Positions 56,781-64,000 of a DNA stretch of 64,000 bases are shown piece by piece (the first letter of the stretch is position 1; each line of letters opens with the position of its first letter). The DNA comes from Perlucidibaca sp. (lineage in GTDB: Bacteria; Pseudomonadota; Gammaproteobacteria; Pseudomonadales; Moraxellaceae): the NCBI GenBank assembly GCA_023265995.1, contig JAHFSA010000009.1:1-64000 (forward strand), written 5' to 3'. The position numbers and the translations under genes were made by a program. Under the pieces are notes generated by a model. The model was not told the DNA's origin. It made no database searches and saw nothing but the letters and a program-made list of their open reading frames with translations.

Positions 56781-57716
56781 ATGGACATCCTCATCACTGG
56801 CGGCACCGGCTTCATCGGCAGCCTGCTGATTCCGACCCTGACCGGTGGCAGCGATGGCGACCCGGGCGATCGCGTGACCCTGCTCACCCGCAACCCCGAC
56901 AAGGTCGCCGCGACATACCCGGAGCAGATCGCCAGCGGTCGTGTCCGCGTCATCCGCGCCTTCGACGAACTCGGGCGCGATGCCCGTTTCGATGCCGTCA
57001 TCAATCTCGCCGGCGAGGGCATTGCCGACCGCCCCTGGAGCAGCCAGCGCAAACGCGAGCTGCATACCAGCCGGGTCTCGCTGACCGAGGCTCTGGTCGA
57101 CTGGCTGCGCCTGGCCCGGCACAAGCCTTCGGTGCTGATCTCGGGCTCGGCCGTGGGCTGGTACGGCAATCAGGGCGACCGCCTGCTGGAAGAGCAGGCA
57201 CCGGCGCATGACGAATACACCCACCAGCTCTGCCAGCAGTGGGAGCAGGCCGCGCTGGCCGCGGAGTCGCTGGGCATTCGCGTCTGCATCGTGCGCACCG
57301 GCGTGGTCATCGGTCCTGGCGGCGGCATGCTGCGACGCATGCTGCCGCTGTTCAGCCTCGGCCTCGGCGGCCCGATCGCCGGCGGCGAGCAGTTCATCTC
57401 CTGGGTGTCGCTGGCCGATGTCGTGCACGTCATCCTGCGCCTGCTCTGCGATCGCGACATGCGCGGCGTCTACAACCTCACCGGGCCACGCCCGATCAGC
57501 AATGCCGAGTTCACCCAGACCCTGTCGCGCCTGCTGCGCCGGCCGGCCTTCCTGCCGGTGCCGGCCACGGTGCTGAAGATGGCCATGGGCGAGATGGCGA
57601 CGCTGCTGGTCAACGGCCAGCGCGTGCTGCCCAGCCGCCTGTTGCAGGCACGCTACAACTTCCTGCATGCCACCCTGGAGTCGGCCCTGCGTGCGGCCCT
57701 GGCCAAGCGCGCCTGA
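56781..57716 (+). CDS. yfcH: YfcH-family NAD(P)-dependent epimerase (SDR39U1)
   Basis: A 311-residue atypical SDR. The Rossmann motif MDILITGGTGFIGSLL starts the protein; VINLAGEGIADRPW, SGSAVGWYG and the C-terminal DUF1731 part (about 255-310, RRPAFLPVPATVLK) are diagnostic. A GAGG lies nine bases before the ATG. The physiological substrate of the family is not known. The product is expected in the cytoplasm. Confidence 0.93.
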   Translation: MDILITGGTGFIGSLLIPTLTGGSDGDPGDRVTLLTRNPDKVAATYPEQIASGRVRVIRAFDELGRDARFDAVINLAGEGIADRPWSSQRKRELHTSRVSLTEALVDWLRLARHKPSVLISGSAVGWYGNQGDRLLEEQAPAHDEYTHQLCQQWEQAALAAESLGIRVCIVRTGVVIGPGGGMLRRMLPLFSLGLGGPIAGGEQFISWVSLADVVHVILRLLCDRDMRGVYNLTGPRPISNAEFTQTLSRLLRRPAFLPVPATVLKMAMGEMATLLVNGQRVLPSRLLQARYNFLHATLESALRAALAKRA

Positions 57717-57835
57717 GGCGCGCACCAGCATCCGGGCCGAATCCTCGCAATCTCCACAATTGTCACGCCAGCAAGGCATCGTCTTTCGGTAACATTCAGC
57801 GCAGATACTGTGCTGTCATCCCCGGGAGTCCTGTC

Positions 57836-59206
57836 TTGACCCGCAATCGTTTACCGCTGGCCATGCTGCTGGCCACCGTGCTCGCGCCGGGCCTGCTGGA
57901 GGCCGCCGAAGCACCTGCCGGCAGCGCCGGCGGACAGTGTCCGGAACTGACCGGCAAGACCGCTGTCAGCCTGGCCGAACTGGTCGATCGCGCCCTCTGC
58001 GCCAACATCGATACCCGCACCGCCTGGCAGCGCACGCGCACGCAGGCGGCCCAGGTCGGCATCGCCCGCGCGGCCTACTACCCCAGCGTCAACGCCAGCG
58101 CCAGCCGCAGCCGCGACATCGGCGACCGCCTGCCTGGCAGCGATCCCGAACAGACCCGCATGGGCGTATCCGCCGACTGGTTGCTCTGGGACTTCGGCGG
58201 TCGCCACGCCAACCTGAAGCAGACCCGTGCCACCCTGCAGGCGCTGCAGGCCAGCTACGACGCCCGCAGCCAGCAAGTGGCGCTGTCCGCCGTGCAGGCC
58301 TACTACCAACGCCAGGCCAGCGGCGCCGCGCTCGACGCCGCCCGCTCCTCGGTGGCCGCCGCCGAGGAAACCGCCAAGGCCGCGCACCAGCGTGTCGTGG
58401 TCGGTGCCGGCACCCGCGAGGATGAACTGCAGTCCGCCACCGCCCTGGCCCAGGCCCGCCTGACCGAGATCCAGCGTCAGGGTGAACAGGCCTCGGCTGA
58501 TGGCCAGCTCGCCGTGGTCGCCGGCTATCCCGCCAGCACCAGCATCCGTCTCGACCACAGCCTGCCGGCGCCGGAAGCCAGCCCGGCACCGCCGCTGCTC
58601 GACAGCCTGCTCAAGCAGGCCATGGACCTGCGTCCCGAACGTCTGGCGCAACAGCGCAACATCAATGCCGCCGAGTCCGACCTCGACCGCATCGCGGCGC
58701 AATCGCTGCCGCGCATCAGCGTCAGCGCCAGCCGTGGTGACAGCCGCGACAGCGACGGCCGCAGCGACACCGGGCAGGTCGCCCTCAATGCCAGCCTGCC
58801 GCTGTTCACCGGCTTCCAGCAGCACTATCAGGAGCGCGCCGCCGAGTCGCAGATCGAGCAGCAGAAGCTGGAGCTGCAGCGCATAGAACAACAGGTCAGC
58901 CTTGATGTCTGGCTGGCCTGGCAGGCGCTCAACACCGCCCGCTCGCGCGTCGACGCCAGCGACAGCCTGCTCGCCTCGGCCCAGGAATCCAGTCGTGCCG
59001 CCCTCGCCCGCTACCGTGCCGGCCTCGGCAGCCTGCTCAATGTGCTCAATGCCCAGAGCAGCCTGGCCGATGCCCGCCAGCAGCAGGCGCGAGCCCGCTA
59101 CGACTGGGCCGCCGCCCGCCTGCAGCTGGCCCAGGCCAGCGGTGTGCTGGTGCGCAACCCGGAAAACATTCTCGTCACCCCGACTGCCCAGGAGCCGCGT
59201 CCATGA
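57836..59206 (+). CDS. TolC-family outer-membrane efflux protein
   Basis: A 456-residue outer-membrane channel. A signal peptide (about 1-25) is followed by the two repeated TolC halves with long coiled-coil helices; each half contains an outer membrane strand region (NASASRSRD, GQVALNASLPLF) and the second half ends in YRAGLGSLLNVLNAQSSL. The start is TTG seven bases after GGGAG. It leads a four-gene export operon and overlaps macA by four bases. Confidence 0.92.
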   Translation: MTRNRLPLAMLLATVLAPGLLEAAEAPAGSAGGQCPELTGKTAVSLAELVDRALCANIDTRTAWQRTRTQAAQVGIARAAYYPSVNASASRSRDIGDRLPGSDPEQTRMGVSADWLLWDFGGRHANLKQTRATLQALQASYDARSQQVALSAVQAYYQRQASGAALDAARSSVAAAEETAKAAHQRVVVGAGTREDELQSATALAQARLTEIQRQGEQASADGQLAVVAGYPASTSIRLDHSLPAPEASPAPPLLDSLLKQAMDLRPERLAQQRNINAAESDLDRIAAQSLPRISVSASRGDSRDSDGRSDTGQVALNASLPLFTGFQQHYQERAAESQIEQQKLELQRIEQQVSLDVWLAWQALNTARSRVDASDSLLASAQESSRAALARYRAGLGSLLNVLNAQSSLADARQQQARARYDWAAARLQLAQASGVLVRNPENILVTPTAQEPRP

Positions 59207-60434
59207 AGCGCCCCGACATTTCCCGCAAGACCGTGCTGCTGATCGCGGGGGCCGTGGGCATCACGCTGCTGGGCTTCAAGGCCTGCAGCGGCGACAACAG
59301 CAAGCTCAAGTACAACACCGAGGCGGTCGACCGCGGCGACATCGCGCAGAGCGTGTCGGCCAACGGCCAGCTCAGCCCGGTCACCCTGGTCTCGGTCGGC
59401 ACCCAGGTCTCCGGCATCGTGCGGTCGTACTCGGCCGACTTCAATGACCGCGTCAGCGCCGGCCAGGTGCTGATGCAGCTCGACGACGCCCTGCTGCAGG
59501 CGCAGATCACCCAGTCGCGCGCCAACCTGGCCAGCGCCGAGGCCGCGCTGACCCTGGCACGCAACAACTGGGGCCGCATCCAGCCGCTGGCGCACGAAGG
59601 CTTCGCCTCCATCCAGGAAGTCGACCAGGCCCGCCAGGCCCTGCAGGACGCCACCGCGCGGGTGTCGCAGACCAAGGCCCAGGTACAGCGCGACCAGGTC
59701 AACCTCGGCTATGCCGTGATCCGTTCGCCGGTCGCCGGCGTGGTGGTATCGCGCGCGGTCGATGTCGGCCAGACCGTGGCCGCCAGCTTCCAGACCCCGG
59801 AGCTGTACAAGATCGCCAAGGACCTGCGCGAGATGGTCATCGACGCCTACTTCACCGAATCCGACATCGGCGAAATACAGGTCGGCCAGAAGGCCCGCTT
59901 CCGCGTCGACGCCTACCCGAACCGCTCCTTCCACGGCATGGTCAAGCAGCTCCGTCTCAATCCCAAGACCGAGCAGAACGTGGTCACCTACGACGTCGTC
60001 ATCGCCGTCGACAACAGCGACGAGAAGCTGCTGCCGGGCATGACCGCCTACGTCAACATCGACACCCGGCACAGCCATGACGTGCTGCGCGTGCCCACCG
60101 GCGCGCTGCGCTTCCATCCGCCTGAAGAAGCGAAGATTGTCGATGACGGCAGTGCCGCCAAGGCCGCGGCCGAGAAGAAGAACGCCCAGGCCGACAATGC
60201 CGGCGGCGGCGAAGGCCAGGGCAAGCGCCGCAACCGCAATCGCAACACCGGCAAGGTCTGGGTCCAGGTCAGCGGCGGCCTCAAGGCCATCCCGGTCAAG
60301 CTCGGCATCACCGATCGCCGCTACACCGAAATCACCGGCGGCGAGCTCAAGGCCGGCGACGAGGTCATCGTCGAGCAGGTCATCAGCGAGCAGGACGAGA
60401 TGAAGAAGGGCATGAAGTTCAGGATGGGCGAGTG

Positions 60435-60435
<1 letters not shown>
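59203..60435 (+). CDS. macA: MacA-like periplasmic adaptor (membrane fusion protein)
   Basis: A 410-residue adaptor linking the ABC pump with the TolC-type channel. One N-terminal helix (about 10-26), a lipoyl-hairpin-lipoyl region (GQLSPVTLVSVGTQVSG to IRSPVAGVVVSR), a beta-barrel and a C-terminal membrane-proximal domain are seen. A Lys/Arg/Asn-rich insert (about 325-350) is unusual. The Cys near residue 28 is not in a good lipobox. It overlaps both neighbours (ATGA, TGATG). Confidence 0.92.
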
Positions 60436-61174
<739 letters not shown>

Positions 61175-61175
<1 letters not shown>

Positions 61176-62395
61176 TGTGGCTGGTCATGTTGCGTGAGGC
61201 CCTGCTCGCCCTGCGCGCCAATCGCATGCGCAGCTTCCTGACCATGCTCGGCATGATCATCGGCGTCGGCTCGGTGATCGCCATGCTGGCCATAGGCCAG
61301 GGCGTGCAGGCGCGCGTCGAGCAGTCGATCAAGAGCATGGGCTCCAACCTGTTCATCATCCTGCCCGGCGCCACCAGCGCCAACGGCGTGCGCACCGGCT
61401 CCGGCGGCGCCCCCAACCTCACCGTCGAGGATGCCCGCGCGCTCTCCGGCACGCGCGAGGTGCTGGCCGTGGCACCGGTGGTGCAGTCCAACTCACAGGT
61501 CATCTACGGCGCGCAGAACTGGAACACCACGGTGATCGGCTCCACCGCCGACTACTTCACGCTGCGCGACTGGAGCGTGTCCGAGGGCTATGCCTTCGAC
61601 CAGCCCGAACAGCAGGCGGCGGCGCAGGTGGCCCTGATCGGCAAGAAGATCGCCAGCAACCTGTTCGGCGACGAAAGCCCGATCGGCGAGACGCTGCGCA
61701 TCCGCAACGTGCCCTTCCAGGTCATCGGCGTGCTCGGCTCCAAGGGCCAGAGCCTGGACGGCCGCGACCAGGACGACACCGTCGTCATCCCGATCACGAC
61801 GGCGCAGCGCAAGCTCACCGGCAATCGTTTCCGCACCTCGGTGCGCATGATCATGATCCAGGCCGAGAGCGAGCAGGCCATGCCGCGCGTCGAGCAGGAC
61901 CTGCGCGACACCCTGCGTCAGCGTCATCGCCTGGCCGAGGATGCCGACGACGACTTCACGCTGCAAAACCTCACCGCCATCGCCAAGACCGCGGCAGAGA
62001 CCACCGCCATCCTGTCGCTGCTGCTCGGCGCCATCGCCGGCATCTCGCTGCTGGTCGGCGGCATCGGCATCATGAACATCATGCTGGTGTCGGTCACCGA
62101 GCGCACCCGCGAGATCGGCATCCGCATGGCCATAGGCGCGCGTCCGGGCGCCATCCGCATGCAGTTCCTGCTCGAGGCGGTGATGATTTCGCTGGTGGGC
62201 TGCCTGCTCGGCGTGGTGGTCGGTGTGGTCGGCGCCTACGCCGCCGCCATGGCCTTCGACCTGCTGGTGATCGTGACCATGAGCTCCATGCTGCTGGCCT
62301 TCGGCGTGGCCGGCGCCATCGGCATCTTCTTCGGCTTCTACCCGGCCAACCGCGCCGCGCAGCTCAAGCCCATCGAAGCCCTGCGCTTCCAGTGA
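61175..62395 (+). CDS. ABC transporter permease, MacB type
   Basis: A 406-residue permease with four helices: one near residues 20-45 (LTMLGMIIGVGSVIAMLA) and three at the C-terminus (about 285-400), around a large periplasmic domain. The C-terminal VSVTERTREIGIRMAIGARPG is diagnostic for FtsX/MacB permeases. It overlaps the ATPase gene by one base. Together with the ATPase, MacA and TolC proteins it forms a tripartite exporter; substrate unknown (macrolide, peptide or siderophore-like molecules are known for relatives). Confidence 0.94.
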
Positions 62396-62430
62396 GTCCG
62401 TCCCGTCGCCATCGCGGCGACGGCGGACTC
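62394..62430. terminator. Hairpin terminator between convergent permease and small membrane gene
   Basis: Two stacked perfect stems: GAGTCCG with CGGACTC outside and CGTCGCC with GGCGACG inside, loop ATCGC. It begins at the permease stop codon and ends eight bases before the stop of the opposite gene, so it may serve both. Confidence 0.6.
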
Positions 62431-62437
62431 GCCATGC

Positions 62438-62761
62438 TCAGACCGCCTCGCCGACCATGGGCAGCTTCATGCCCAGGTTGTTGACCACGTCCTGCCGGTG
62501 CGCCTCGTCGAGGGCACGGACCTTGTAGTCCTGCACCAGCAGTTCCTGAATGAACAGCTTGTTGTAGATGAACATGAAGATGATGTTGGTGAGGCCGGCA
62601 CTGAACAGCCAGAGCGCCAGGATGATCAGCCCCCACTTGATGTCGCCACGCAGAAACGGCGGCACGAAGCCGAAAAACAGCACAGTCCACGACACCCCTA
62701 CCGGCGCCTCCTTCTGCGCACCGGTCTGTGCGTTTTCCATCAACATCTTGGTGAATGCCAT
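62438..62761 (-). CDS. Small membrane protein of unknown function
   Basis: A 107-residue protein with two hydrophobic segments (about 25-42 and 46-70, VSWTVLFFGFVPPFLRGD then LIILALWLFSAGLTNIIF) and a charged C-terminus. Similar short proteins with SWTVLFFGF and IYNK motifs are widespread and are sometimes named HrgC-like; their role is unknown. AGGAG lies six bases before the ATG at MAFTKM. Confidence 0.75.
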   Translation of the reverse strand: MAFTKMLMENAQTGAQKEAPVGVSWTVLFFGFVPPFLRGDIKWGLIILALWLFSAGLTNIIFMFIYNKLFIQELLVQDYKVRALDEAHRQDVVNNLGMKLPMVGEAV

Positions 62762-62781
62762 GTCCTGCTCCTGGCTTGCGA

Positions 62782-63576
62782 TCATGTCGCCATTCTAACC
62801 GCATCCGGGACTCGGTGCAGACGGTCACGCAACATGCCCAGCCACTCGTGCAGGGCGCGGCAGCTGTCGCCGAGCGCCTCCTGCTGCGGCAGCCAGCGCT
62901 GCAGCCTGCCCATGGCGGCGGCATCGGGGGTGAACTGGGTCGGCGCCGGCAACACATCGAAGCCGGCACGGCGGAAGTCCGCCATGGCGCGCGGCAGATG
63001 CGAGGCATGACTGACCAGCACGATGCGGCGCAGGCCCAGCGGGTGCAGCTGGCCGGCACTCAGCTCGGCATTCTCGCGCGTGGTGCGCGCCATCGGCTCG
63101 AGCCAGCGCACCGGCACGCCGAAATCGTCACGCAGGCTTTCCGCCATGAATTCGGCCTCCGCTCGCTGACCGCCGAGCGGGCTGCCGCCAGTGACCAGCA
63201 GCGGCAGACCGGACTGGCGCTGCACATGCGCGGCATAGCGCAGGCGCGTCAGCGTCTGCGGGCTGGCGACATCCTGACCGGCGAATTCGGGCGCCTGCGG
63301 CGTACGACCGCCACCCAGCACCACCACGGCCTGATAGCCGGCGGCCTTGAGCTGAGCGAGATCCTGCAAGGGCAGCACGCGCGCCTCCAGCGGACGCGCC
63401 AGCCAGCCAGCCCCCACCGGGGTCGCCAGGACATAGAGCGAAGCCAGCGCCAGCACGGCCATGACTGCCGCCAGCCGGCGCCGGCCGCGCCAGGCCAGCA
63501 GCAGCGCGAGCAGCCCGAGCAGGAGCTGGCTGCCGGGCGGCAGCAGGAAAAGATGGACGATCTGGGTGAGCAGCAT
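62782..63576 (-). CDS. DUF218 (YdcF/ElyC-like) membrane protein
   Basis: A 264-residue protein with two N-terminal helices (about 3-25 and 33-53) and a DUF218 domain. VVVLGGGR, LLVTGGS and LVSHASHLPRAMADFRRAGFDVLP are diagnostic. The two-helix form resembles ElyC, which affects peptidoglycan and enterobacterial common antigen lipid carriers in E. coli; the role here is inference. GAGGA lies seven bases before the ATG. Confidence 0.9.
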   Translation of the reverse strand: MLLTQIVHLFLLPPGSQLLLGLLALLLAWRGRRRLAAVMAVLALASLYVLATPVGAGWLARPLEARVLPLQDLAQLKAAGYQAVVVLGGGRTPQAPEFAGQDVASPQTLTRLRYAAHVQRQSGLPLLVTGGSPLGGQRAEAEFMAESLRDDFGVPVRWLEPMARTTRENAELSAGQLHPLGLRRIVLVSHASHLPRAMADFRRAGFDVLPAPTQFTPDAAAMGRLQRWLPQQEALGDSCRALHEWLGMLRDRLHRVPDAVRMAT

Positions 63577-63578
63577 GA

Positions 63579-64000
<422 letters not shown>

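Overview
The window is GC-rich chromosomal DNA from an aerobic, heterotrophic gammaproteobacterium, most like the Pseudomonadales. The evidence is gene content and order: a caa3-type cytochrome c oxidase cluster (coxB-coxA-cox11-coxC, a lone DUF2909 gene, SURF1, a CxxxC membrane protein, ctaA, ctaB); aroQ-accB-accC; prmA-DUF3426-dusB-fis-purH-purD; a bioB-bioF-bioH-bioC-bioD cluster next to two long acyl-CoA dehydrogenases and divergent from comF; and phoH-ybeY-corC-lnt with leuS further on. The genus cannot be fixed from the sequence alone. I see no rRNA, tRNA, CRISPR array, insertion sequence or prophage. Genes are tightly packed and many are joined by ATGA or TGATG stop/start overlaps.

Layout. 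1-13.1 kb is mostly minus strand: acetate permease (cut by the window edge) with its DUF485 partner, an RhlB-type RNA helicase, a nitroreductase, two related cold-shock-domain genes (one fused to membrane segments), then heme A synthesis and the terminal oxidase. 13.4-26.5 kb is plus strand: aroQ, biotin-dependent acetyl-CoA carboxylase subunits, a Kbp-like LysM protein, prmA through purD, malic enzyme, and a 7TM sensor fused to a receiver domain. 26.5-37.4 kb is minus strand: an unrecognised envelope-protein pair, two acyl-CoA dehydrogenases and the biotin operon. 37.5-40.3 kb is plus: comF, corA and an M14-like peptidase. 40.3-44.5 kb is minus: a metallo-beta-lactamase-fold hydrolase, then slt-sco-pcuAC. 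44.6-51.5 kb is mixed and the most accessory-looking part: miaB, an XRE regulator with its own operator-like repeats, hydrolases, small membrane proteins, an rRNA methyltransferase, a GNAT and a VapBC toxin-antitoxin pair. 51.6-64 kb holds phoH-ybeY-corC-lnt, a COG0523 GTPase, a YfcH epimerase, a tolC-macA-ATPase-permease export operon, two small envelope genes and the start of leuS.

How the parts fit. The oxidase genes, heme A synthase, Cox11, SURF1 and the distant Sco/PCuAC pair together make and metallate the terminal oxidase. BioBCDFH supplies biotin for AccB, which AccC carboxylates. The acetate permease, malic enzyme and acyl-CoA dehydrogenases point to growth on organic acids and fatty acids.

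The most interesting signals are: TTGCC-N5-GGCAA operator-like repeats over the start of the XRE regulator; a membrane-anchored cold-shock domain duplicated from its neighbour; a 7TMR-DISM protein wired straight to a receiver domain with no kinase; a BirA-like operator that overlaps both the bioB promoter and the likely start of comF; and a coupled pair of unrecognised envelope proteins.
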